Positions 1 through 5,566 of a DNA stretch of 5,969 nt are shown here, in pieces. The position numbers were made by a program, and so were the translations under genes. Position 1 is the stretch's first letter, and the number at the start of each line of letters is the position of its first letter. Below the pieces are notes generated by a model. That model was not told the origin of the DNA and ran no database searches. It was given only the letters and a program-made list of their open reading frames with translations. Source of the stretch: Candidatus Heimdallarchaeota archaeon (GTDB taxonomy: Archaea; Asgardarchaeota; Heimdallarchaeia; Hodarchaeales; S146-22); the NCBI GenBank assembly GCA_015520535.1, contig WAPZ01000701.1:1-5969 (forward strand). Direction: 5' to 3'.

Positions 1-2150
1 AAATAGAGGAACATGAAAAGAAAAAAACCGAATTATCAAATAAGTTAATAGAAATACAGACCCGTTATTCAATGATTGCGAATTTTTTGAAGAGTGCAAC
101 AAAAAAGAAGGAACAAAATGCGGCAACAAAGTATTTACTAGAAATGAAAGAACAAGGAAAAGTCAAAGGAATCATTGGATCTTTAGGCGATCTAGTAAGA
201 GAGAAAAAAGGACTTCCAGCTAATTTAGAACATTTAACCGATGCACTGGTAGTTGAAAACGTAGACGTTGCCTTAGAATGTATTGAACTCCTTAAACAAA
301 ATGCGATTGGTTCAACACAATTTATTCCTTTATCTCAATTAAAATTAAAGCCGGACAGTGATCCTCAAAAAATTGTGAAGACCTTAGCAAAAACGAGCGA
401 ACAGTATCACACACTCAAAGATGCCGCTGAATTTTGGAAAAAAAACAAAAATATGTTAGTCTCGACAGTAGAAGGGGATATTTTCTATCCAAACGGTGTA
501 ATTTTTGGTGGTTTTCATATACAATCCGCAGAAACCTCACTAGATGAACTCAAAGAAAAAGAAGCAGAGTTAACAGAACAAATAAAAGAAGTTGACTCTA
601 TACTTGAAGATTTGAAGAAAAAGAAAAAAGAAATCATCCAACTGCGCACGATTGTAAAAAAGAAAAGTAAAGAAGTCGAAACGCAGTACCATCAACTACA
701 ACTAACGCTAGCAAAAGTTCAGCAAGACGTACAGCACTTGACTAATGAAATTCAGTCGATCGAAAAAGAAGAAAAAGTCGCACGTGAACGTGCACAGGTC
801 GAAAAAGAAAAACTAGAAGCCCATCAATACGAGCTCGATTCCGTCGAAGAACAACTCACAGAAGTTAATGATCAATTGATGGAAATTCGCCAACAAGTAA
901 AACAAAAGGATGTAAAGCCACTATACAAATTATTAAGTAAAAAAGAGAAGGAATTAAGTAAAATCAAACAATCAGTGACTCGTTTGGAAGAAAATTTGAA
1001 CACTATCCATCGCTTAAAAGAAGAACGTGCCGAACGAGTGATTGAAATCGAAAAAACAATTAAAGAACTAGAACAAAAAATCGAAAAACTTACAATGCAA
1101 GTGGAATTCTACAACGAAGAATTAATAAATTATCAAAAGAGTTTGAATGAATTAAACGAAGAGAAACAAGAACTTATAGAGGAAAGTCGTAAAAAAAACG
1201 CTGAAATTAAAGCGTTAAAAGATGAACTTAATCAATTAACAACCGAAAAGGATCAACTTCAACATCAAATTAACAATATGCAGCAACAAATAATGGAAAT
1301 AAAAATCAAACGTGAACGTGCCCAAGCAGAAAGTGATAATGCCTTAAAAGAAATTCAAGAAGGAAATTTAACGTTATTAGATCCGGAAGAAGTTGCCGAT
1401 GTAAAACCAAAAAAACTGGCACAATTGGTAGAAAATAAAACCATAGAAATGCGTAAATTGGAACCCGTAAACATGAAAGCTCTAGAAGAATATAAAAAAG
1501 AAAATCAACGCTACGAAGAATTAATTGAGACCCGTGATCTTTTGTTAGAAGAACGGCAATTAATTAAAGACACTTTGGAACAAATAGAAGCTGAAAAACG
1601 CGCTACCTTTATGAAAACCTTCAATGCCATCGCAAAAGAGTTTCGCGCGTTGTTTAAAGAAATCGCTGCCGGAACGGGGCGGCTTTATCTAGAAAATCCG
1701 GATGACCCCTTTGAAGGTGGCGTATTCATCGAAGCAAACCCAAGCGGGAAGAAAATTTCTTCTTTAGAAGCCATGAGTGGCGGTGAAAAGGCATTAACTG
1801 CCTTAGCTTTTATTTTTGCAATACAAAAAGTGGATGCTCAACCATTCTACGTATTAGATGAAATTGATGCGGCTTTAGATCCGATGAACGTTCGCCGCGT
1901 GGCAAAGTTATTACATCGGTTGAGCCGTGAGGTCGGTAGCGACCGTGACCATGATGGCGGCGGACCCTCACCCTCCGTGCAATTTTTAGTCATTTCACAC
2001 CGTGACATCCTTTTATCGTACGCTGATCGTCTTTATGGTGTCTCTAATGTCAATGGCCTTAGTCAAATGTACCTTTTGGATATGAGCGGCGAAGATGGAA
2101 TAAAGAAAGTAGCTGAATTGACAGAAAAAGCAAAAGCTTCTAAAAATTAA
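1..2150 (+). CDS. smc: SMC chromosome-segregation ATPase, C-terminal part (5' end outside window)
   Basis: The frame is open to the left edge, so ATG 72 is an internal methionine and the N-terminal Walker A head and first arm lie upstream. Residues below count from that methionine (1-692). Residues 30-148 are the hinge, ending in the typical TVEGDIFYPNGVIFGG. Residues 155-430 are a charged heptad-rich return coiled coil. Residues 463-474 (LEPVNMKALEEY) match the conserved entry to the C-terminal head. The head has the ABC signature MSGGEKALTALAF (568-580), Walker B with catalytic Glu597 (FYVLDEIDAALD, 592-603), the D-loop after it, and H-loop His643 (ISHR). About 692 residues from hinge to end fit an SMC of roughly 1200. 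SMC dimers use ATP-driven head engagement to organise chromosomes with a kleisin. It is the first of four condensin genes in a row. Oddities are a GC-rich insertion at residues 622-635 and a short second half of the hinge. Family identity is very secure; Rad50 is excluded by the hinge and lack of a zinc hook. Confidence 0.97.
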   Translation, partial: IEEHEKKKTELSNKLIEIQTRYSMIANFLKSATKKKEQNAATKYLLEMKEQGKVKGIIGSLGDLVREKKGLPANLEHLTDALVVENVDVALECIELLKQNAIGSTQFIPLSQLKLKPDSDPQKIVKTLAKTSEQYHTLKDAAEFWKKNKNMLVSTVEGDIFYPNGVIFGGFHIQSAETSLDELKEKEAELTEQIKEVDSILEDLKKKKKEIIQLRTIVKKKSKEVETQYHQLQLTLAKVQQDVQHLTNEIQSIEKEEKVARERAQVEKEKLEAHQYELDSVEEQLTEVNDQLMEIRQQVKQKDVKPLYKLLSKKEKELSKIKQSVTRLEENLNTIHRLKEERAERVIEIEKTIKELEQKIEKLTMQVEFYNEELINYQKSLNELNEEKQELIEESRKKNAEIKALKDELNQLTTEKDQLQHQINNMQQQIMEIKIKRERAQAESDNALKEIQEGNLTLLDPEEVADVKPKKLAQLVENKTIEMRKLEPVNMKALEEYKKENQRYEELIETRDLLLEERQLIKDTLEQIEAEKRATFMKTFNAIAKEFRALFKEIAAGTGRLYLENPDDPFEGGVFIEANPSGKKISSLEAMSGGEKALTALAFIFAIQKVDAQPFYVLDEIDAALDPMNVRRVAKLLHRLSREVGSDRDHDGGGPSPSVQFLVISHRDILLSYADRLYGVSNVNGLSQMYLLDMSGEDGIKKVAELTEKAKASKN
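1935..1976 (+). other. GC-rich in-frame insertion in the SMC head, before the H-loop strand
   Basis: These 14 codons encode GSDRDHDGGGPSPS. They sit between the helix after the D-loop (ending LSREV) and the strand leading to the H-loop (VQFLVISHR). Bacterial, archaeal and eukaryotic SMCs as I recall them join these elements directly (for example a sequence of the type SKETQFIVITHR). By hand count 29 of 42 bases are G or C, about twice the density of the rest of the gene. The frame is kept and all motifs on both sides are intact, so the product should be a working ATPase with a flexible Gly/Pro/Ser/Asp loop on the head surface. The origin is unknown. Confidence 0.75.
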
Positions 2151-2176
2151 ACTTAGAAATAGTTTATCTCATAGAT

Positions 2177-2180
2177 GGAG
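2177..2180 (+). promoter_or_regulatory. Ribosome binding site of the kleisin gene
   Basis: GGAG lies 8 bases before the ATG at 2189, a normal Shine-Dalgarno distance. It supports this start and translation from the polycistronic smc message. Confidence 0.6.
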
Positions 2181-2188
2181 AATTAAAA

Positions 2189-3013
2189 ATGACTGTTACG
2201 GCTGAAAAAGAAGCAACTTTTTCTCCTGAAGAAATAAAAAGAATGAAGCATTTTTATTTGAAACCGCCTTATGTATATTTAATTAATCCAGAAATGGTTG
2301 GAACAAGTCTTAAAATTTTGAAAACACTTCCGTTAGGCGAATTATTAAAAGATTTCTATAAGAACATGTTGGAAGAGGGAATGGACTTTAAAATTTTAGG
2401 AATTGCCGTTCATTCAGCTGTTAAACTACATCGCCATAAAATTAATATTTTAATTGAATACGAACAACGAAAGAAACGTGAATTTGAATTAAAACGCCAG
2501 AAAAGAATGTTTCAGTTCGAAAAGCCGCTCAAATACTATTGGAAACGCGGACAGTTACAAATACCGATGGATATTCCTACTCACGAAGTATTTTTTGAAG
2601 AACTTCTTAATGCATTAAAAAAAGAAGAAAAAAAACGTGAGCTTTCAAAAAAAGCAAAAAGAGAACGACAATCACGACGAAGACGGCGAGTTCTTGCTAA
2701 TGATATTGAAAATCTTTTAGAAACGGGATGGAATTATGAAATCGACCTTAAGAGAATTGAAATTGAGCAAATCGTTGAAGAAACCTACCAAGTTATGAAA
2801 GAGCTCCTCAAACACCGTGATGAAATTTCCTTTACTGAAGTTATCTCACAATTGACCGATAATACCACAAATGTGGAATTACGACGCCTATCACGAGTTC
2901 GCACATTGTTATCATTATTATATTTAATTAAAGAAGAAAAAATAGTTGCATTCCAAGATTTAGACACCTTAGAAATCTACATTCAACTAAAAAAGAAGAA
3001 TGGCGGTGAATAA
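2189..3013 (+). CDS. scpA: ScpA-like kleisin subunit of the SMC complex
   Basis: This 274-residue protein is the probable kleisin that bridges the two SMC heads and carries the Kite subunits. Residues 20-95 form a helical N-terminal kleisin domain, with LGELLKDFYKNM and FKILGIAVHSAVKLHRHKINIL matching the ScpA helices that pack on the SMC neck. The bacterial GPLDLLL motif is not recognisable. The central part is a linker with a very basic stretch at 144-167, including five consecutive arginines (163-167). Residues 200-268 are a C-terminal winged helix (ISFTEVISQL ... LLSLLYLIKEEKIVAFQDLDTLEIYIQL), the ScpA element that binds the SMC cap. Length is close to bacterial ScpA (about 250). It starts 38 bases after smc, and its stop is immediately followed by the proposed start of the next gene. 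Family assignment rests on domain pattern plus position; the sequence is divergent. Confidence 0.88.
   Translation: MTVTAEKEATFSPEEIKRMKHFYLKPPYVYLINPEMVGTSLKILKTLPLGELLKDFYKNMLEEGMDFKILGIAVHSAVKLHRHKINILIEYEQRKKREFELKRQKRMFQFEKPLKYYWKRGQLQIPMDIPTHEVFFEELLNALKKEEKKRELSKKAKRERQSRRRRRVLANDIENLLETGWNYEIDLKRIEIEQIVEETYQVMKELLKHRDEISFTEVISQLTDNTTNVELRRLSRVRTLLSLLYLIKEEKIVAFQDLDTLEIYIQLKKKNGGE
3002..3009 (+). promoter_or_regulatory. Shine-Dalgarno for the first ScpB-like gene, inside the end of scpA
   Basis: GGCGGTGA overlaps the last codons of scpA. Its GGTGA (3005-3009) can pair with the standard 16S tail (UCACC), leaving 6 bases before an ATC at 3016. The next ScpB-like gene has the same GGCGGT core before its ATG. 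No comparable site precedes the ATG at 3172. This decides in favour of the upstream start. Confidence 0.5.
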
Positions 3014-3015
3014 CC

Positions 3016-3741
3016 ATCCCACGAAAGAAAAAAAAATCGGCATCAACAAAAAAAGTTGAAACAGCCAAAAAACCTTCACGACAACAGCATGAGGAAATAA
3101 CCGAGGTCAAAGAATTACCTCAGAATCAAAAGACAACGTCGGAACTGCAACCAAGTGTCGACAGTAACGACATGAAACAAGCGGAAAAAAGAACAGAAGA
3201 AGACCTTATTCACAAAATTAACATGATTGAGGCGATCCTATATATTGCCGAACGTCCAGTTAAACGAATTGAACTTGCTGAACATCTCAATATATCGGAA
3301 AATGAAGTCACTCACTTAGTAGAACAACTACGTGCGAGATATGAGGAACGGGATGCACCATATCTTCTTCAGTATGATAGTAAGGGATATTTTTTAAAAC
3401 TCCAACCAGACATTCAACGTGTATTGAAATTATCGGTCGAACGTGAAGAACTTCCCCGTGATCTCATCCAAGTCTTAGCATACATTATTTTTCAGCAATA
3501 TGTAAATAATAAGACTGTCACATTAACCGATTTGAAGAAAGTATTTGGATCACGAACAAAAAAGAAGTTACAAGACCTAGAAAAATTAGAATTACTCCAA
3601 TTAGAATCTGAAGGAAAGAAACTCATACCACATATCACAAAAAAGACTTTAGAGCTGTTAAACTTACCTAATGAGCCGGAAGATATAAAAGCCTTTCTTG
3701 AAAGCGGTCTGAAATCATATATTTATAAAATGCTTCAATAG
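3016..3741 (+). CDS. scpB: First ScpB-like (Kite) subunit, probable ATC start; first ATG at 3172
   Basis: Tandem winged-helix protein of the ScpB/Kite family. Kite proteins dimerise and bind the kleisin linker to regulate SMC ATPase action. Counting from ATG 3172 (189 residues), winged helix 1 spans 11-82 (IEAILYIAERPVKRIELAEHL ... GYFLKLQPDIQRVL) and winged helix 2 spans 91-165 (LPRDLIQVLAYIIFQQYV ... KKVFGSRTKKKLQDLEKLELL). The bacterial AYRQPV signature is replaced by IIFQQYV, so it is more diverged than its neighbour. The frame stays open upstream to a stop at 3007-3009 with no ATG, GTG or TTG. An ATC at 3016, two bases after the scpA stop and 6 after GGTGA, would add 52 residues beginning PRKKKKSASTKK and give 241 residues. 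That start is inferred; an ATG mutated or misread to ATC is equally possible. If translation begins at 3172, the upstream part is a 158-base leader without a ribosome site. Family fit is good, start uncertain. Confidence 0.82.
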   Translation: MPRKKKKSASTKKVETAKKPSRQQHEEITEVKELPQNQKTTSELQPSVDSNDMKQAEKRTEEDLIHKINMIEAILYIAERPVKRIELAEHLNISENEVTHLVEQLRARYEERDAPYLLQYDSKGYFLKLQPDIQRVLKLSVEREELPRDLIQVLAYIIFQQYVNNKTVTLTDLKKVFGSRTKKKLQDLEKLELLQLESEGKKLIPHITKKTLELLNLPNEPEDIKAFLESGLKSYIYKMLQ

Positions 3742-3764
3742 AAAGACGAGTAAGATATAAAATA

Positions 3765-3770
3765 GGCGGT
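3765..3770 (+). promoter_or_regulatory. Ribosome binding site of the second ScpB-like gene
   Basis: GGCGGT lies 5 bases before the ATG at 3776, in a 34-base gap after the first ScpB-like gene. It fixes the start of the long N-terminal extension and shares its core with the site proposed for the preceding gene. Confidence 0.6.
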
Positions 3771-3775
3771 AAAAT

Positions 3776-4711
3776 ATGTTTCGTTTCTTTAGAAAGAGAA
3801 AAAAAAGAGCCGATGTAGACGTCAAAAAAGAAAAAGCCGAGTCACACACCCAAAACGATGTATCACCCCAGTTAAGAACTGATACCGTTCAAGTCACAGC
3901 TTCAACGGCAGCTATCCAAGAAAATAATAACCCAATATCGAAGATGAGTACTAACATTACCACATCCGTAGAAATCAAAGACCAAATAACATTAAAAGAA
4001 GAATCTAGCTCACTTACATCTCAAGAAGCCTTAGAATACGAACAAATTCCACTTAGCGATGAAGAAATCCGAGCAAGTCTCTTATTAGAACAAATTGTAG
4101 AAGCGGCATTATTTGCTGCTGGACGACCTTTAACCATTGAAGAATTAGAAAAAGAAACACATCATGAAGCCAATGAAATTCGCCGAGCTCTACGAAAAAT
4201 ACGCGATACTTTAGAAGGAACGGCATTAATTTGCGAAGAAATCGCTAAAGATAGATGGTTACTTTACTTACGTGACGAATATATTGAAATCGCTCGACCT
4301 TTTGCACAACAACCGATACTAGACGAGAATCACATGAAAGTTCTAACCCACATTGCATATCGCCAACCAGTTTCTCAAAATATAATCATTAATATTTTAT
4401 CTGACGAAATCAATCCCCACCAAATCCGAAAAATCATTTCCAGCCTTTACATGAACAATTATATCACAATCGAACAAAAATCACGATCTACCCTCTTAAT
4501 GACAGCTGACCGATTTTACGAAGAATTTGCCTTTAAAAAAGACCAACGAATCATGAAATTACAGTTGATTTGGCGATTAAAAGCATTAAATCCACAAATG
4601 GGTCATTTACAAGTACCAATAGAACATAAAACAGAAAATGACAAAAAAGACGCTGTCGATGATAACCAAGAAAACGTGGAGGAAAAAGAAAATCTCGAAG
4701 AACTTATGTAG
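3776..4711 (+). CDS. scpB: Second ScpB-like (Kite) subunit with long N-terminal extension
   Basis: This 311-residue protein is the closer of the two to canonical ScpB. Winged helix 1 is at about 103-168 (LLEQIVEAALFAAGRPLTIEEL, nearly the bacterial consensus for this helix and turn). Winged helix 2 is at 183-252 and contains HIAYRQPVSQNII, the hallmark ScpB IAYRQPV. Before the domains come about 95 low-complexity residues: a basic/aromatic start (MFRFFRKRKKRAD), then a Ser/Thr/Gln/Glu-rich stretch likely to be disordered. Residues 285-311 are an acidic tail. Bacterial ScpB is about 190 residues, so both ends are extra. It follows the other ScpB-like gene by 34 bases and is last in the condensin operon. 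Its likely role is to pair with that protein on the kleisin ScpA. This is inferred from family and context; each could also form homodimers. The start is backed by GGCGGT 5 bases upstream. Confidence 0.9.
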   Translation: MFRFFRKRKKRADVDVKKEKAESHTQNDVSPQLRTDTVQVTASTAAIQENNNPISKMSTNITTSVEIKDQITLKEESSSLTSQEALEYEQIPLSDEEIRASLLLEQIVEAALFAAGRPLTIEELEKETHHEANEIRRALRKIRDTLEGTALICEEIAKDRWLLYLRDEYIEIARPFAQQPILDENHMKVLTHIAYRQPVSQNIIINILSDEINPHQIRKIISSLYMNNYITIEQKSRSTLLMTADRFYEEFAFKKDQRIMKLQLIWRLKALNPQMGHLQVPIEHKTENDKKDAVDDNQENVEEKENLEELM

Positions 4712-4742
4712 AAAAAAGTCATTGTAATGAACACGAATTTTC

Positions 4743-4754
4743 TAATACGTATTA
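4743..4754. repeat. 12-base perfect palindrome TAATACGTATTA
   Basis: Both strands read TAATACGTATTA here, 32 bases after the end of the second ScpB-like gene. A perfect 12-mer with a central ACGT is less expected by chance than the purely A/T palindromes nearby. It could be an operator half-site pair for a dimeric regulator of the downstream genes. No regulator is known from the window. Confidence 0.4.
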
Positions 4755-4816
4755 ATCTTCTAGAATGCAAAAAAGTAGATTGAAAGCAATTAAAATGAGT
4801 TACTAAAAGTGATCAC

Positions 4817-4828
4817 AAAAAATTTTTT
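4817..4828. terminator. A6T6 tract, possible oligo-T terminator or bent DNA
   Basis: AAAAAATTTTTT follows directly after the palindrome GTGATCAC (4809-4816). Archaeal RNA polymerase can terminate at runs of T on the non-template strand, and the six T at 4823-4828 are the longest such run after the condensin genes. The same tract may instead be an intrinsically curved element upstream of the promoter. No strong hairpin precedes it. Confidence 0.3.
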
Positions 4829-4837
4829 AAAATATAG

Positions 4838-4846
4838 TATAAAAAG
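4838..4846 (+). promoter_or_regulatory. Candidate TATA box TATAAAAAG for the GTPase gene
   Basis: TATAAAAAG fits an archaeal/eukaryotic TATA element. Transcription would begin roughly 25-30 bases downstream, near 4865-4870, leaving a leader of about 45 bases before the ATG at 4913. In such AT-rich DNA this is only suggestive. Confidence 0.35.
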
Positions 4847-4870
4847 AAACCGCCATCTCGCCCATTCAAT

Positions 4871-4880
4871 TAAATATATA
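4871..4880 (+). promoter_or_regulatory. Second candidate TATA box TAAATATATA, close to the GTPase start
   Basis: TAAATATATA lies about 37 bases before the GTPase ATG. A start site about 25 bases downstream would be near 4900, giving a very short leader. That would agree with the lack of a good Shine-Dalgarno before this ATG (only TTGAGACAAA). It competes with the upstream TATAAAAAG. Confidence 0.4.
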
Positions 4881-4912
4881 ACTGCAAGATATTATGATAA
4901 AATTGAGACAAA

Positions 4913-5518
4913 ATGCGGATAAATGAAAAAAAGTCAAACGACATCAGTCAGAAAATGTGGACAGTCGTTTTATTTGGAGCAAGTGGCTCCGGGAAATCTA
5001 CGATAACTTTTTATCTAAGTCATGGTTATCCACCACCCGCAACGTTAAAGCCTACAATCGCTTTTGGTATGGCACATGTCATCATTGACACGACAATTCT
5101 TTCTTTAATAGATATAGGTGGGCAAAAAAAGTTCCTTGACTTCCAATTTCATGAAAATTTTCTAAAAACATCTGATGGTCTCGTATTAGTTTTGGATGCG
5201 ACTAAAGATCAATACACTTATGACGAAGAATGGTTACTTGAGGCTGATCAAAATGCCGCACCAAATGTACCGCTTTTAGTACTGGCGAACAAACAAGACC
5301 TACCGCATGCTTTATCCGCTAAGTTTTTTGAAAAAAATCTTTTATCCCATATTAAACGTCCGTATGCTGTATTTGAAACCGTAGCATATGATCCGGCTGG
5401 AATCCGTTCCGGTGAAAATATCGATAATGCCTTTCGATGGTTAATTCAAAAAATGGAAGAAGCTTCGGCTCATAATTCAATCTTGAGCAATAAATATTTT
5501 TATGATGGAAGATCGTAA
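4913..5518 (+). CDS. Arf-family-like small GTPase
   Basis: This 201-residue protein has all guanine-nucleotide motifs in order. P-loop G1 is GASGSGKST (22-30), G2 is PTIAFG with Thr48 (Arf PTIGFN), and G3 is DIGGQ (67-71) with the catalytic-type Gln71. G4 is ANKQDLP (125-131), as in Arf. G5 is probably TVA (156-158), followed by a longer loop YDPAGIRSG before the last helix. DIGGQ and NKQDLP place it nearer Arf/Sar than Ras, Rab or MglA. The P-loop is unlike Arf (GLDxAGKT) and has Ser24 at the Ras Gly12 position. The N-terminus is polar, with Arg2 instead of an N-myristoylated Gly. There is no C-terminal prenylation cysteine, so membrane attachment by the usual lipids is not predicted. It presumably acts as a GTP/GDP switch; the effector is unknown. 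ATG 4913 is used; Met15 (4955) would trim the polar leader and still keep the fold. A KaiC-like gene follows after 48 bases. Confidence 0.92.
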   Translation: MRINEKKSNDISQKMWTVVLFGASGSGKSTITFYLSHGYPPPATLKPTIAFGMAHVIIDTTILSLIDIGGQKKFLDFQFHENFLKTSDGLVLVLDATKDQYTYDEEWLLEADQNAAPNVPLLVLANKQDLPHALSAKFFEKNLLSHIKRPYAVFETVAYDPAGIRSGENIDNAFRWLIQKMEEASAHNSILSNKYFYDGRS

Positions 5519-5551
5519 ATATACACAGATTTTTCATGAGAAAACATTAGT

Positions 5552-5556
5552 AAGGA
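5552..5556 (+). promoter_or_regulatory. Ribosome binding site of the KaiC-like gene
   Basis: AAGGA lies 10 bases before the ATG at 5567, slightly long but usable. It supports this start, and the 48-base gap suggests transcription together with the GTPase gene. Confidence 0.5.
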
Positions 5557-5566
5557 ATGTAGATTA

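Larger units (their letters stand above)
4712..4912. other. AT-rich intergenic spacer with palindromes and promoter-like elements
   Basis: This is the only spacer over 60 bases in the window, if the first ScpB-like gene starts at 3016. It has no open frame worth calling, and its composition is more AT-rich than the flanking genes. It contains perfect palindromes (TAATACGTATTA, TTCTAGAA, GTGATCAC, AAAAAATTTTTT) and two TATA-like elements. It probably separates the condensin operon from the GTPase/ATPase unit. Confidence 0.7.

Noticed and set aside
72..74. ATG as the start of the SMC gene
   Set aside because: The same frame is open to the left edge with coiled-coil-like residues (EEHEKKK ...), and the product would lack the essential N-terminal head. 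It is an internal methionine of a gene cut by the window.
780..793. Perfect inverted repeat GCACGT-GA-ACGTGC inside the SMC coiled coil
   Set aside because: It encodes part of a RERAQ coiled-coil unit that recurs near 1311-1325 with similar codons. A six-base stem within a coding region is most simply a by-product of codon choice.
1935..1976. Intein or mobile element in the SMC head
   Set aside because: Fourteen codons are far too short for an intein, and there are no splice-junction residues, target duplications or terminal repeats.
2990..3020. Programmed frameshift fusing scpA to the first ScpB-like protein
   Set aside because: The ScpB frame has a stop at 3007-3009, leaving only the last codon of scpA as a slip site, and that codon is not slippery. 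Separate initiation after GGTGA explains the layout better.
2785..3110. Short open frames on the minus strand over the scpA end and its downstream region
   Set aside because: They overlap a well-supported plus-strand gene, have no domain-like sequence, and arise from the A-rich plus strand reading as Phe/Ser/Cys-rich peptides.
5352..5537. Minus-strand open frame of 61 codons over the end of the GTPase gene
   Set aside because: It is antisense to the conserved G5 region and last helix of the GTPase, with no recognisable motif or ribosome site.
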